From Actinomycetota bacterium (GTDB taxonomy: Bacteria > Actinomycetota > Actinomycetes > Actinomycetales > Microbacteriaceae): 64,000 bases of DNA. The notes below the pieces were generated by a model. It searched no databases. It was not told the origin of the DNA and saw only the letters and a list, made by a program, of their open reading frames with translations. Of the stretch, positions 8,668 to 18,134 are shown piece by piece (position 1 is the first letter of the stretch; the number at the start of each line of letters is the position of its first letter). The stretch spans positions 1-64,000 of the forward strand of contig JAIUOH010000007.1 in NCBI GenBank assembly GCA_020161315.1. Direction: 5' to 3'. A program made the position numbers and the translations under genes.

Positions 8668-10095
8668 TTACTTGACCGCTCGCGCCGCGACGAATGCGCG
8701 CAGCTCGGCAGCATCGTTCGGCATCTCGGTGACGTGCTGCTCGAGCTCGAGCAGGCCCGCCAGGTGCGCGGGCAGCGGGGCAGCCTCGCCGATCGCCTCG
8801 ATGACGACCTCGGGAAACTTCGCGGGCTTCGCGGTCTCGAGCACCAGCATCGGCACGCCCTGTTCGATGTACTCAGCAGCGACCTTCACGCCGTCTGCCG
8901 TGTGCGGGTCGATGACGATGCCGCTCGCGTCGCGCACCTCGCGAATCGTCGCGACGCGGTCGGCGTGGGTGCTCGTGCCGCTGACCAGGCCAAACTCTGC
9001 CTCGAAACGGGGCAGCTCGTCCGAAAGATCGAGCTCGCCAGTCTCGTCGAGCGTGCGCCAAGCCGCGGCAAGGCGTTCGGCGTTGCGACCGAGCAGATCG
9101 AAGATGAAGCGCTCAAGGTTTGAGGCCTTCGAAATATCCATCGAGGGGCTCGAGGTGAGGTAGGTGTCTGCCGCGCCGCGCGGGCGGTAAACACCAGTGC
9201 GGAAGAACTCGTCGAGCACGTTGTTCTCGTTTGCTGCGAGCACGAGTCGAGCGATCGGCAGCCCCATCACGCGCGCGTAGTGCCCCGAGAGAATGTTGCC
9301 GAAGTTGCCCGATGGCACGGTAAACGACACACGGTGGGTTTCGCGCGCCTCAGCATCGAGCGCGTCAGAGGATCGCAGCCAGGCCCAGAAGTAGTAGACC
9401 ACCTGGGCGCTGATGCGGCCGAGATTGATCGAGTTCACCGTGCCGAGGTGGTTCTCGCGCTTGAATTCGAGGTCACCCGAAAGCGCCTTCAGCAGGTTCT
9501 GGCAGTCGTCGAAGACGCCCTCGATCGCGATGTTGTGAATGTTGTCGTCGGTGAGTGAGTACATCTGCGCGCGCTGAAAGTCGCTCATGCGACCCTGCGG
9601 CGAGAGCATGAACACCGAGATGCCCTCTTTGCCGCGCAGCGCGTATTCTGCTGCCGAGCCGGTGTCGCCCGAGGTCGCACCAACGATGTTGAGCACCGAG
9701 CCCCGCTTGCGCAGCGCGTATTCCATCGACTGGCCAAGGTACTGCATCGCCATGTCTTTGAAGGCGAGTGTGGGGCCCTCGCTCAGTCCGACGAGGGCGA
9801 CCTCGTCGCTGAGCGGCGTCAGCGGCACGATCTCTTCGCTCACGAAATTCTGCGAGTTGTAGGCTGCGTGGCACATGCGTTCGAGATCTGCCCCGGCGAT
9901 GTCGGTCGCGAAGAGACTCAGCACCTCAATCGCGAGCTCGGGGTAAGACAGCGATCGCCAGTCTTCGATCTGCTCGAGCGTCAGCCTTGGCATCGTCTCG
10001 GGCACGGCAAGGCCGCCATCGGGCGCGAGGCCCTCAAGCAGTGCCTCGCTGTACGAGATGGGCTGCATGCCGCCACGGGTCGAGATGTACTTCAC
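8668..10095 (-). CDS. thrC: Threonine synthase
   Basis: Converts O-phosphohomoserine to threonine with pyridoxal phosphate, the last step of threonine biosynthesis. 475 aa, the long thrC class found in E. coli and yeast. PLP lysine sits in LAFKDMAMQY (K113), and the phosphate-binding loop is IVGATSGDTGSAA. I prefer GTG 10095 (MKYISTRGG, the usual family N-terminus) over the GTG at 10107, because GGAG lies 6 bases before 10095 while 10107 has no clear site. It stands alone, without hom or thrB next to it. A possible -10 box (TAAGCT) lies at 10130-10135. Confidence 0.95.
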   Translation of the reverse strand: MKYISTRGGMQPISYSEALLEGLAPDGGLAVPETMPRLTLEQIEDWRSLSYPELAIEVLSLFATDIAGADLERMCHAAYNSQNFVSEEIVPLTPLSDEVALVGLSEGPTLAFKDMAMQYLGQSMEYALRKRGSVLNIVGATSGDTGSAAEYALRGKEGISVFMLSPQGRMSDFQRAQMYSLTDDNIHNIAIEGVFDDCQNLLKALSGDLEFKRENHLGTVNSINLGRISAQVVYYFWAWLRSSDALDAEARETHRVSFTVPSGNFGNILSGHYARVMGLPIARLVLAANENNVLDEFFRTGVYRPRGAADTYLTSSPSMDISKASNLERFIFDLLGRNAERLAAAWRTLDETGELDLSDELPRFEAEFGLVSGTSTHADRVATIREVRDASGIVIDPHTADGVKVAAEYIEQGVPMLVLETAKPAKFPEVVIEAIGEAAPLPAHLAGLLELEQHVTEMPNDAAELRAFVAARAVK

Positions 10096-10167
10096 CGAGT
10101 GCTCCACTCTTCTTCGCTCAAACGCTTCAAGCTTAGTGAACCGCGTATTCCTAGTGCTCCGGTAGCG

Positions 10168-11670
10168 TTACCAGCTGACCGGCAGGGCCTTGCCTTCTTC
10201 GTAGCCTGCGGCAGACTGCAAACCGACCCGCGCACGCTCGTGAAACTCTGCGAGAGTCGCGGCACCCGCGTAGGTGAGCGACGAGCGCACGCCCGAGGTG
10301 ATCATGTCGAGCAGGTCTTCAACGCCTGGACGCTGCGGGTCAAGGTAGATCTTCGAGCTTGAGATGCCCTCGGCAAAGAGCTCCTTGCGTGCGCGCTCGT
10401 AGGCGTCGAGGGCACCGAATCGCGCCTGCACAGCCTTGGTCGAAGCCATGCCCCACGACTCCTTGTAGAGCAGGCCGTTCGCATCGCGGTGCAGCTCGCC
10501 CGGCGCTTCAATGGTGCCGGCAAACCACGAACCGATCATGATCGACTGCGCACCGGCGGCAAGGGCGAGGGCGACGTCGCGCGGGTAGCGCACGCCGCCG
10601 TCGGCCCAGACGTGCGCGCCGAGCTCACGAGCGGCCTGCGAGGTCTCGAGCACGGCCGAGAACTGCGGGCGACCAACGGCGGTCATCATGCGCGTGGTGC
10701 ACATGGCACCGGGGCCCACGCCGACCTTCAGAATGTTCGCGCCGGCACCCACAAGGTCACGCACGCCGTCTGCCGTCACGATGTTGCCGGCGACAAGCGG
10801 CAGGCCGAGGTTCAGAGCCGAGACCGCCTCGAGCGCGCGTAGCATGCCCTGCTGGTGGCCGTGTGCGGTGTCGAGCACGAGCACATCAGCGCCCGCCGCT
10901 GCGAACGCGCGAGCCTTCGCAGCGGGGTCGCCGTTGATGCCGACCGCAACTGCCACAGCAAGGCGACCCTCAGCGTCGAGCGCGGGCTTGTAGAGCGTGC
11001 CGCGCAGTGCGCTGCGCGAGGTGATCGTGCCAACGAAACGGTCGCCGTCAACGACACCGATCAGCTCGAGCGCGTGCTGTCGCTCGGCCTCGAGCACCGC
11101 GTCGAAGGCCTGGCGCTGATTGCTCAACTCGTGAATGTCGACGGTGCGCAGCTCTGAGTGGATCAGGTCGCCAAGACGCGCGTCGCTCGGGGCGGTCGCA
11201 AGGCGTGCTGCGGGCAGCATGCCGCGCACCTGATCGCGGCGCAGCTCGGCGGGGCCAGCGATGCCGCCCCGCAGCAGTACCGGATCCTCGATATCTGCAA
11301 CGACAATGCCATAGCCCTCAACCGGGGGCACGAGGCGAAGCGCGTCGGCAACGGTCGCGTGAGGGGGCAACAGCAGCGGGGTGTCGCAATTCACAGGCTG
11401 GCGCTTGACCCAGCGAATCGCCTCGACGAGCTGCTCGGTGTTCATGTCTTGCGGCAGCACGCCAAGCCCGCCGCGGCGAGCGAGCACGGCGGCGAGGCGC
11501 GGGCCCGTCACTGCGTTCATGTTGGCCGCGACGAGCGGCAGCGTTGCAGGGGTGCCGTCTGCTGGAGTCAGATTCACGCCGAGTCGGCTGCCAACCTCAG
11601 AGTGGCTCGGAACGAGAAATACGTCTGAATACGTGAGGTCAACGGTGGGCTGTTCGCCGATAAACTGCAT
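10168..11670 (-). CDS. guaB1: GuaB1-type GMP reductase / IMP dehydrogenase-related protein
   Basis: 500 aa TIM-barrel of the IMPDH/GMPR family with a CBS-pair insert (about residues 95-220). The catalytic cysteine lies in VGVGPGAMCTTRMM (C324), and the flavin-independent NAD-binding part includes VLDTAHGHQQG. The GuaB1 branch in Actinobacteria was long annotated as IMP dehydrogenase; work in mycobacteria showed GMP reductase activity, recycling GMP to IMP. The ATG at 11670 follows TACCGT (11677-11682) by 6 bases and lacks a ribosome site, so the mRNA is probably leaderless. A main guaB is not in this window. Confidence 0.9.
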   Translation of the reverse strand: MQFIGEQPTVDLTYSDVFLVPSHSEVGSRLGVNLTPADGTPATLPLVAANMNAVTGPRLAAVLARRGGLGVLPQDMNTEQLVEAIRWVKRQPVNCDTPLLLPPHATVADALRLVPPVEGYGIVVADIEDPVLLRGGIAGPAELRRDQVRGMLPAARLATAPSDARLGDLIHSELRTVDIHELSNQRQAFDAVLEAERQHALELIGVVDGDRFVGTITSRSALRGTLYKPALDAEGRLAVAVAVGINGDPAAKARAFAAAGADVLVLDTAHGHQQGMLRALEAVSALNLGLPLVAGNIVTADGVRDLVGAGANILKVGVGPGAMCTTRMMTAVGRPQFSAVLETSQAARELGAHVWADGGVRYPRDVALALAAGAQSIMIGSWFAGTIEAPGELHRDANGLLYKESWGMASTKAVQARFGALDAYERARKELFAEGISSSKIYLDPQRPGVEDLLDMITSGVRSSLTYAGAATLAEFHERARVGLQSAAGYEEGKALPVSW

Positions 11671-11740
11671 GCCTCTACGGTACAGGGCGAAGCTGCGTTA
11701 GCCCTCATCGTGGCGCTCGCTGCGGGCGTGCTGTGCACAC

Positions 11741-12697
11741 CTAGAAATCTGGGATGACGAGCTTCTTCATCTCGAGCATGTGCTCGAACGCTCCGGGCCG
11801 CTGCATCAGCTCAGCGATGTTGTCTGGCACAATCTGCCAGTTCACGCCGAAGCTATCGACAAGCCAACCGCACTGCTCGGCCTCGGGCACCGCAGAAAGC
11901 GCCTGCCAGAGAAAGTCGATCTCTTCTTGCCCGTGGCACTGTACCTCAAGCGACACCCCGCAGCTAAAACCGTGGTCTACGCCCGAGCCATTGTCGTTGC
12001 CAACAAACCACTGATCGCCGAGCCGAAACTCGCCGAATGCGAGCGCCCCTGCCGCGGCTTTGCCGCTCGGCGCGGGGTACGGAAATCGCGTACCGACCGC
12101 GGTGCCACCCGAGTCTTGCAGTACCGAGGCAAAGAGCGTGGTGTAAAAATCTGCGGCCTCGGCCGCCCTGTCTTGCGCAAGCCCGTCGAACATGAGCGCA
12201 GGAATCACGAACGGGCGCGGCTCACCAGCGGGGTCGGTGAGCATCAACTGCCAGTTGACCCCGTAGCGGTCTTGCACCCAGCCATAGTGCGCACTGAACG
12301 GATATGCCGCGAGCGGCATAAGCGCAGTACCCCCGTCGAGCAGGCGCTCCCACAGCCTGTCAAGGCTCGCTCGCGCTCGCTCCTCATCGCCGTCGAAGCG
12401 CAGCGGATCAAAGTTCAGCATGAACGAAAGCGCGGGCCCTGGCCTGAACTGGTCGCCAGCGTTGATCAGCCGAAACAGGTAACCGTCGATCGTGAGTTCG
12501 ACAGTGAGCGGCTCACCCGCAAATGGCTTCTGAAACTCGAGCAGCCCCTCTGTCGGGTAGCGTGATTCGACCTCGGCGGTCGCCCGTTCGAACGCCTCGG
12601 CATAGAACCTACCGGCTTCTTCGGCGTTCGCATTGCACCAAATATTTGGCACGATGCGCTGCCGACGCTCACCGCCCTGTTGCTGTGGTGCGTTCAT
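11741..12697 (-). CDS. Tandem VOC/PhnB-like (glyoxalase-fold) protein
   Basis: 318 aa made of two similar halves, each opening with a PxIWCNANAEEAGRFYAEAF-like motif (the second is PALMFDGLAQDRAAEAADFY) and ending with a GVNWQ motif (YGVNWQLM, FGVNWQIV). This is the PhnB / 3-demethylubiquinone-methyltransferase-like subgroup of the vicinal oxygen chelate fold. Activity is unknown; members range from metal-dependent enzymes to resistance proteins. ATG 12697 is chosen because AGGAGG lies 7 bases upstream; the longer open frame to 12844 runs into the next gene. It is 49 bases downstream of the oxidoreductase gene on the same strand. Confidence 0.85.
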   Translation of the reverse strand: MNAPQQQGGERRQRIVPNIWCNANAEEAGRFYAEAFERATAEVESRYPTEGLLEFQKPFAGEPLTVELTIDGYLFRLINAGDQFRPGPALSFMLNFDPLRFDGDEERARASLDRLWERLLDGGTALMPLAAYPFSAHYGWVQDRYGVNWQLMLTDPAGEPRPFVIPALMFDGLAQDRAAEAADFYTTLFASVLQDSGGTAVGTRFPYPAPSGKAAAGALAFGEFRLGDQWFVGNDNGSGVDHGFSCGVSLEVQCHGQEEIDFLWQALSAVPEAEQCGWLVDSFGVNWQIVPDNIAELMQRPGAFEHMLEMKKLVIPDF

Positions 12698-12746
12698 CGC
12701 GTCGCCTCCTATCGAGCTCGCACGGCTCGTTACCTTCAGCGTAGGA

Positions 12747-13493
12747 TCAGCGCCGCGTCTCGGCAAGCCATTCTTCGAGGCTGGGGCCCACGATCTTCGC
12801 GTCAGCACCGGGCAAAATCGAGCCGTCGCGAAGCGCCCTGCCAAAGCCGCCCGGCAGCGGCAGTTCTACGACCCGGCGACGCTCGCCCGTCTTTGCGAAT
12901 ATGGCGCGGGCAACTTCTGCCATGCGCATTTCGGCGGGGCCCGCCAGGTCTGGCAGCACGCCGGCAGATTCTCCCGCGACACCTGCTTCGGCCACCCTCA
13001 CCAGCTCAGCCGCTACCAAAGCCGCCGCAAGGGGCTGAGAGCGCATTGCGGGCACCACTGTCAGCCCGAAGAGCGACATCGCGTTCTGCTCAGCAAACTC
13101 AAAGAACTGGGTCGCGCGCAGCACGCTCCAGGGCACGCTTGAGTCATGTAACAGCTGTTCTTGCAGTGCCTTGCCCGCGTAGTAGCCGTGCGGGGCGTTC
13201 GCCGCACCCACGATCGAGAGCGCGACATGGTGCCGCACTCGGGCGACTTGTGCGGCGTCGAGCAGATGTCTGGTGACCGCCTCGAAGAACGCTCGCGACT
13301 TTGCCGCCGAGGTGGTGCTCGTGCCAGAGACGTCGATCACTGCGTCGACGCCGTCGAGGTCGAGCCCGTGGCCGCTCACCAGATCTACACCGTGAGAACG
13401 CGCGAGCACGATCGCCTCGTGCCCTGCCGCCTGCGCGTGACGCACCACATGCGTACCCACCGTGCCCGAGCCCCCGGCAACCGCAATCTTCAT
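12747..13493 (-). CDS. NAD(P)H-binding atypical short-chain dehydrogenase (NmrA-like)
   Basis: 248 aa with an N-terminal Rossmann motif MKIAVAGGSGTVGTHVV (GxxGxxG). It has no canonical YxxxK pair at the SDR position apart from YYAGKALQEQ (Y and K spaced by three residues), a pattern common in atypical SDRs of the NAD(P)H-binding family. It may be a redox sensor or small-molecule reductase; the substrate is unknown. ATG 13493 lies 6 bases after TAGGCT (13500-13505), so the transcript is probably leaderless. Confidence 0.8.
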   Translation of the reverse strand: MKIAVAGGSGTVGTHVVRHAQAAGHEAIVLARSHGVDLVSGHGLDLDGVDAVIDVSGTSTTSAAKSRAFFEAVTRHLLDAAQVARVRHHVALSIVGAANAPHGYYAGKALQEQLLHDSSVPWSVLRATQFFEFAEQNAMSLFGLTVVPAMRSQPLAAALVAAELVRVAEAGVAGESAGVLPDLAGPAEMRMAEVARAIFAKTGERRRVVELPLPGGFGRALRDGSILPGADAKIVGPSLEEWLAETRR

Positions 13494-13516
13494 GGTTCAA
13501 GCCTAGCTTTTCATCT

Positions 13517-13575
13517 GCGTGTGCTCTCCAATGTGTCACCTGAACCGGGCCGGTGGCACATGTGAGAGCACACGC
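13517..13575. repeat. 24-bp imperfect inverted repeat between an oxidoreductase gene and pheT
   Basis: Arms 13517-13540 and 13552-13575 pair at 21 of 24 positions around an 11-base spacer. No T run follows on either strand. It lies upstream of the oxidoreductase promoter and downstream of the pheT terminator. It may be a palindromic repetitive unit or a long operator. Confidence 0.5.
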
Positions 13576-13590
13576 GAGGGGCGCGGCAAA

Positions 13591-13625
13591 ACACCTCGGC
13601 TGGGAGATGCTCCCCGCCGAGGTGT
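13591..13625 (-). terminator. Rho-independent terminator of pheST
   Basis: ACACCTCGGC (13591-13600) and GCCGAGGTGT (13616-13625) form a perfect 10-bp stem with a 15-base loop, 57 bases after the pheT stop codon. On the minus strand the stem runs into TTTT, the expected T tract. Confidence 0.75.
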
Positions 13626-13681
13626 CTGCGTCGCAGTTTGGTCGTGACGGTGACCGCTGAGCGCTGAGCGCTACCCGAGCG

Positions 13682-16276
13682 TTAGTCGCGCAGCTTGGCA
13701 CCAAAGGCGGTCTGCGCAGCCTGCACGCCCGCCATCTTCGCCTCGCTCGCTTCTTCTGCCTTGAGCGTGCGGTCGTCTGCGCGGAAGCGCAACGCGAAGG
13801 TCAGTGCGCGCTGCCCCTCGGGCACACCCGTGCCACGGTAGTCGTCGACGATTGCAGCGTGCTCGAGCAGGTCGCCCGCGCCAGCGATAACGGCGGCGCG
13901 AACAGCCTCAGCTGGCACCTCGCTCGCCACCAGCAGCGTCAGGTCTTGCGTCGCTGCGGGATACCCCGACAGGTTCGATGTCTCGGGCGCGATCGGGGCC
14001 ACCTCGATGAGGCGGCTCAGGTCGAGGGCAAACGCCGCCACGCGACCGTGCAGGTGCGAAGCCGCAACCAGTTCGGGCAGCAGCTCACCGGCAACGCCGA
14101 CCGTCTCGAGCACACCGTCAACGCTCACGCAGAGCTCGGCTGTGCGGCCCGGATGGAACGCGCGGTTCGCGCCCTGGCGCACGACGAGCCCGGCCGACAC
14201 CGCACCCGCGATGGTCTTCGCGGCGTCGAGCGCGTCGGCCCAGTCGTACTCGCGGGCGGCCTGGCCCGGCTGCTTCAGGGTTGCGTCGCCGAGCAACAGG
14301 CCCGCTACGTGGCGCGGCTGGCGTGGGATCGAAGCGTTCAGTGAGGCAAGGGTCTCTGCACTTGGCTTCTCTGCGAGCGGCGGCACGAAATCGGTGCCAA
14401 GCTGCTGGCCCTCTGCCGCGGGCTCGAAGACCGAGCCGAACTCGACGAGCGCGAGATCAGTAAGGCCGCGTGACGCATTGCGCTGCGCCGTGCCAATGAG
14501 GCCCGGCAGCAGCGAACGGCGCAAGAACGGAGCCTCGCCGTCGAGCGGGTTGGCCAGGCGAATCGCCGGGGTCTCGGTAGCTGCGTCGTTCGCCGAGCCG
14601 TTCGAGGTGAACGCAGCCCCAAATGCATCGAGCTGCGAGCGCGAGACAAAGAGGTAGTTCTGCACCTCATCGAAGCCGTACGCAGTGATCACGTCAGCGG
14701 CGCGGCGGCGCAGGCGCTGCTCACGCGTGCGGCCACGGCCGGCAGGCGCCACGGGCAGCACCGAAGGAATACGGTCGTAACCGACGATGCGGGCGACCTC
14801 TTCGATCAGATCAGCCGGGCGGCTCAGATCACTGCGCCAGCTCGGTGCAACTACGGTGAGCACTCCGTCGACCTCGGCACGAATCTCGCAACCGATCAGC
14901 TCGATCGCGCCGCGCGCTTCGTCGTCGGTGTAGTCGGTGCCGAGCAGGCCGTTGATGCGAGCGAGCGGCAGCGTGACCACGGCAGGCTCAAACGGAGCAA
15001 CGATGTCGGCCCCCAGAGCGTCGATGGTGCCGCCACCCAGTTCGACGAGCAGGTCGGCCATACGCTGCGCGGCGGCCTCTGCGACGCGCGGGTCGACGGT
15101 GCGCTCGAAGCGCTTCGATGCCTCGCTCGACAGCTTGTGACGGCGCGCGGTGCGGGCGATCGAAATCGGATCCCAGGTACCGGCCTCGATGAGCACGTCG
15201 GTGGTGGTGTCACTCACCTCGGTCGACGCGCCACCCATGACGCCGCCGAGACCGATGGGGCCCGACTCGTCGGTCACCACGAGATCTTCGAGATCGAGTT
15301 CTCGCTCCTTCTCGTCGAGGGTCACGAGCTTCTCGCCCGCGAGCGCACGACGCACCGTGATGCCACCGGTGAGCTTCGCGAGGTCGTAGGCGTGCAGCGG
15401 CTGACCGAGCTCGAGCATCACGTAGTTCGAGATGTCGACGGTCAGCGAGATCGAGCGAATGCCCGCGAGAATGAGGCGCGCGACCATCCAGGGCGGGGTG
15501 GGCAGCGAGGGGTCAACGCCGCGCACAACGCGGGCGATGAAACCAGTGCAGCCGATGCGGCCGCGCACGGGCGCCTGATCATCAAGCACGACCGAGTAGC
15601 CTGCGCCCTTACCGATCTCGAGCGAGAACGCGGGGTCAACGAACGCCGCGCCTGTCGAGTGCGAGTACTCGCGGGCAACGCCGCGAATCGAGAACGCGTA
15701 GCCGCGGTCGGGCGTCACATTGATCTCAACCGCGCTGTCGCGCATGCCGAGCAGCGCAAGTGCGTCGGTGCCAACCTCTGGGTCGGTGCCATTCTCGGCG
15801 CTGAACCCCAGACGAGACAGCACGATGATGCCGTCGTGATCCTCGCCCAAAGCAAGCTCGCGAGCCGACGCGATCATGCCGTCGCTGATGTGACCGTAGG
15901 TCTTGCGCGGGGTGATCTTGAAGTCGCCGGGCAGCACGGCGCCTGGCAGGGTCACTACGACCTTGTCGCCCACCTCGAAGTTGTGGGCACCGCAAACAAT
16001 GCCACGCACGTCGTTGCCAAATTCTGATCCGCCGTCGGCTGCCGTCTCGCCTGGCAGCGCAACGCGCACCTGGCACCAGTTGATGGTTTTGCCGTTCGAC
16101 TGCTCTTCGGGCTCACGCGAGAGCACCTCGCCGACCACGATGGGGCCGGTCGCCTCGAAGCGGCGAATCGACTCCTCTTCGAAACCGACGCGCACGAGAT
16201 CTGCGTGCATCTGCTCGGGCGTGACATCTGCCGGCAGCTCGACGTGCTCACCGAGCCAGCTGAGTGGGATGCGCAT
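13682..16276 (-). CDS. pheT: Phenylalanyl-tRNA synthetase beta subunit
   Basis: 864 aa beta chain of the alpha2-beta2 enzyme that charges tRNAPhe. Domains in order: N-terminal tRNA-binding (OB) domain with the VVGEVLSREP and HNFEVGDKVVV segments, B3/B4 editing domain (about 210-400), B5 domain, the catalytic-like core (about 500-720), and a C-terminal ferredoxin-fold anticodon-binding domain (last about 95 residues, ending with the YRGTGVPEGQRALTFALRF motif). Its ATG shares one base with the pheS stop (TAATG), so it is translationally coupled. Length is normal for Actinobacteria. Confidence 0.98.
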   Translation of the reverse strand: MRIPLSWLGEHVELPADVTPEQMHADLVRVGFEEESIRRFEATGPIVVGEVLSREPEEQSNGKTINWCQVRVALPGETAADGGSEFGNDVRGIVCGAHNFEVGDKVVVTLPGAVLPGDFKITPRKTYGHISDGMIASARELALGEDHDGIIVLSRLGFSAENGTDPEVGTDALALLGMRDSAVEINVTPDRGYAFSIRGVAREYSHSTGAAFVDPAFSLEIGKGAGYSVVLDDQAPVRGRIGCTGFIARVVRGVDPSLPTPPWMVARLILAGIRSISLTVDISNYVMLELGQPLHAYDLAKLTGGITVRRALAGEKLVTLDEKERELDLEDLVVTDESGPIGLGGVMGGASTEVSDTTTDVLIEAGTWDPISIARTARRHKLSSEASKRFERTVDPRVAEAAAQRMADLLVELGGGTIDALGADIVAPFEPAVVTLPLARINGLLGTDYTDDEARGAIELIGCEIRAEVDGVLTVVAPSWRSDLSRPADLIEEVARIVGYDRIPSVLPVAPAGRGRTREQRLRRRAADVITAYGFDEVQNYLFVSRSQLDAFGAAFTSNGSANDAATETPAIRLANPLDGEAPFLRRSLLPGLIGTAQRNASRGLTDLALVEFGSVFEPAAEGQQLGTDFVPPLAEKPSAETLASLNASIPRQPRHVAGLLLGDATLKQPGQAAREYDWADALDAAKTIAGAVSAGLVVRQGANRAFHPGRTAELCVSVDGVLETVGVAGELLPELVAASHLHGRVAAFALDLSRLIEVAPIAPETSNLSGYPAATQDLTLLVASEVPAEAVRAAVIAGAGDLLEHAAIVDDYRGTGVPEGQRALTFALRFRADDRTLKAEEASEAKMAGVQAAQTAFGAKLRD

Positions 16277-17340
16277 TAGACGAGCCCTCCGAATTGCTTG
16301 TTGAAACGAATATCGCCCTCGACCATGTCACGCATGTCGTTTAGGTCGTGGCGGAACTGCAGGGTGCGCTCGATACCCATACCGAAGGCGAAGCCCTGGT
16401 ACTCGTCGGGGTCTAACCCTGCCGCGAGCAGCACGTTGGGGTCTACCATGCCGCAGCCGCCCCACTCGACCCAGCGGGCGCCGCCCTTTGCGTTCGGCTG
16501 CCAGACATCCATCTCGGCGCTCGGCTCGGTGAACGGGAAGAAGTTGGGGCGCAGGCGAATCTTCGCCTCCTGGCCGAACATCTGGCGCGCGAAGTGCTCG
16601 AGCGTGCCGCGCAGGTGCGCCATGGTGAGGCCACGATCGATCGCGAGGCCCTCGACCTGACTGAAGACAGGGGTGTGGGTCGCATCGAGCTCGTCGGTGC
16701 GGAACGTGCGGCCCGGGCACACCACGTAGACCGGCAGATCGCGCTCGAGTAGCGAGCGCACCTGCACCGGTGAGGTGTGGGTGCGAAGCAAGAGGTGGCT
16801 CTCGGGCGGGTCGACAAAGAAGGTGTCTTGCATCGCGCGCGCGGGGTGATCGGGGTCGAAGCCGAGCGCGTCGAAGTTGAACCACTCGTGCTCAAGCTCG
16901 GGGCCCTCTGCGATCTCCCAGCCCATGCCTAAGAAGATGTCGCCGATCTCGTCTTGCAGCTGCGTCAGCGGGTGGCGGCTGCCTGCGACGCGGCGCACGG
17001 GCGCCTCGGTCACGTCAACGGTCTCTTCGAGCAGGCGTGCAGCGGCCTCAGCTTCAGCGAGCGCGAGCTCGCGCTGCTTGTACGCGCCCTCGATGCGGCC
17101 GCGGGCCTGGCCCATAAACTTGCCGGTCTCGGCCTTCAGCTCTTTCGGCACCTGGCGCATCTGCGCGTTGAGGCGCGCAATGGCGCTGGCCTCACCCGAG
17201 TGCTCGGCGCGGACCTGCTTCAGCTCGGCGACAGTACCCGCAGCGGCGAAGGCTGCGAGGGCCGCCTCGACTGCTTGGTCGGCGGCCTCTTGCGTGATCG
17301 GGTTCGGCTCGCCCGATGCGTTCGTTTCATTCGTTGACAC
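16276..17340 (-). CDS. pheS: Phenylalanyl-tRNA synthetase alpha subunit
   Basis: Catalytic alpha chain, 354 aa from the chosen start: N-terminal coiled coil, then a class II aminoacyl-tRNA synthetase core with motif 2 around GRTFRTDELDATHTPVFSQVEG and motif 3 near FGMGIERTLQFRHDLND. It joins Phe to tRNAPhe together with PheT. I prefer GTG 17340 over the TTG at 17349: TAGGAT lies 8 bases before GTG and could be a -10 box of a leaderless transcript, or its AGGA could act as a ribosome site, while the TTG directly abuts it. Confidence 0.97.
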   Translation of the reverse strand: MSTNETNASGEPNPITQEAADQAVEAALAAFAAAGTVAELKQVRAEHSGEASAIARLNAQMRQVPKELKAETGKFMGQARGRIEGAYKQRELALAEAEAAARLLEETVDVTEAPVRRVAGSRHPLTQLQDEIGDIFLGMGWEIAEGPELEHEWFNFDALGFDPDHPARAMQDTFFVDPPESHLLLRTHTSPVQVRSLLERDLPVYVVCPGRTFRTDELDATHTPVFSQVEGLAIDRGLTMAHLRGTLEHFARQMFGQEAKIRLRPNFFPFTEPSAEMDVWQPNAKGGARWVEWGGCGMVDPNVLLAAGLDPDEYQGFAFGMGIERTLQFRHDLNDMRDMVEGDIRFNKQFGGLV

Positions 17341-17414
17341 GAGGATCAATCCTACCGTGACTTGGTTACTACTCCCCCGACGAGGGCACCCTCGTGCACC
17401 ATAGACTTGAAGTG

Positions 17415-18053
17415 ATGAGCAAGCGGCCAGCCATGAGCCGCGCGGTGCGCACCGCGCGGGGTGCGTTTGGCGCGCTCACGGCCACGGTGCTCGCTGCGGC
17501 CTCACACGCACTCGCGGGCGGCGACGTCACCGCCTTCGCTGTCGTCACGACCGCGCTCTTTGCCCTGCCACTCTGCGTGCTGCTCGCGGGGCGCACTGGC
17601 TCGCTCTGGCGGCTCGCACTCGCGGTGAGTGCGGCGCAGTTCGTCTATCACTGGTCGTTCTCTGGGCTCGGGATCGCGGGATCAGCTTCTTCTGCTGAAC
17701 CGGTGCCGCTGCACGCGATGCACCTCGGCGCATTCGCACCGGCATTGTCGGGCGCGGGTGCGGGTGTCGCACCGGGCACCGGATTCGCAGCCGCAGATCT
17801 GTGGATGTGGGGTGCGCACGCCCTCGCCGCGCTCGCCACGATCGCGCTCATGCACCGCGGTGAGCGCGCGATCATGCACCTCGTGCGCGTGCTGCGAAGC
17901 GCCGTGCCGGTGCGGCTGCCCGCAGCGGTGCGGCTGCCCGTACGCCCGGCGGTCCTCGTATTCTTCACTGTTCTGCTGGGCCACGCTCAGCAGAACTTTC
18001 TCTCGGCAATCTCGCATCGCGGCCCGCCCCTGGCGCCCGCCACCGCACATTAG
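17415..18053 (+). CDS. Unknown membrane protein heading a CopC-PCuAC-DyP operon
   Basis: 212 aa with about four to five hydrophobic segments. His- and Met-containing stretches (VPLHAMHLGAF, MWGAHAL, IALMHRGERAIMHL) lie at membrane borders, a pattern that would suit metal ligands, but no named family is recognised. ATG 17415 lies 7 bases after TAGACT (17402-17407), indicating a leaderless mRNA; an in-frame GTG at 17412 is the alternative. It is 81 bases ahead of the copC-like gene on the same strand, which makes a copper-related role plausible (inference). Confidence 0.65.
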   Translation: MSKRPAMSRAVRTARGAFGALTATVLAAASHALAGGDVTAFAVVTTALFALPLCVLLAGRTGSLWRLALAVSAAQFVYHWSFSGLGIAGSASSAEPVPLHAMHLGAFAPALSGAGAGVAPGTGFAAADLWMWGAHALAALATIALMHRGERAIMHLVRVLRSAVPVRLPAAVRLPVRPAVLVFFTVLLGHAQQNFLSAISHRGPPLAPATAH

Positions 18054-18101
18054 CCGCCGAGTTCTAGATCATTTCTTTCTGCTCTCGACGGCTCCGCATC
18101 G

Positions 18102-18116
18102 CCCGAAATATTCGGG
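18102..18116. promoter_or_regulatory. 15-bp perfect palindrome upstream of copC-like gene
   Basis: CCCGAA-ATA-TTCGGG lies 18 bases before the ATG at 18135 and next to a purine-rich GAAGAGAGAAAG leader. It may be an operator for metal-responsive control or a 5'-UTR hairpin. It does not match the CsoR or CopY operators I know. Confidence 0.4.
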
Positions 18117-18134
18117 AAGAGAGAAAGATTATTC

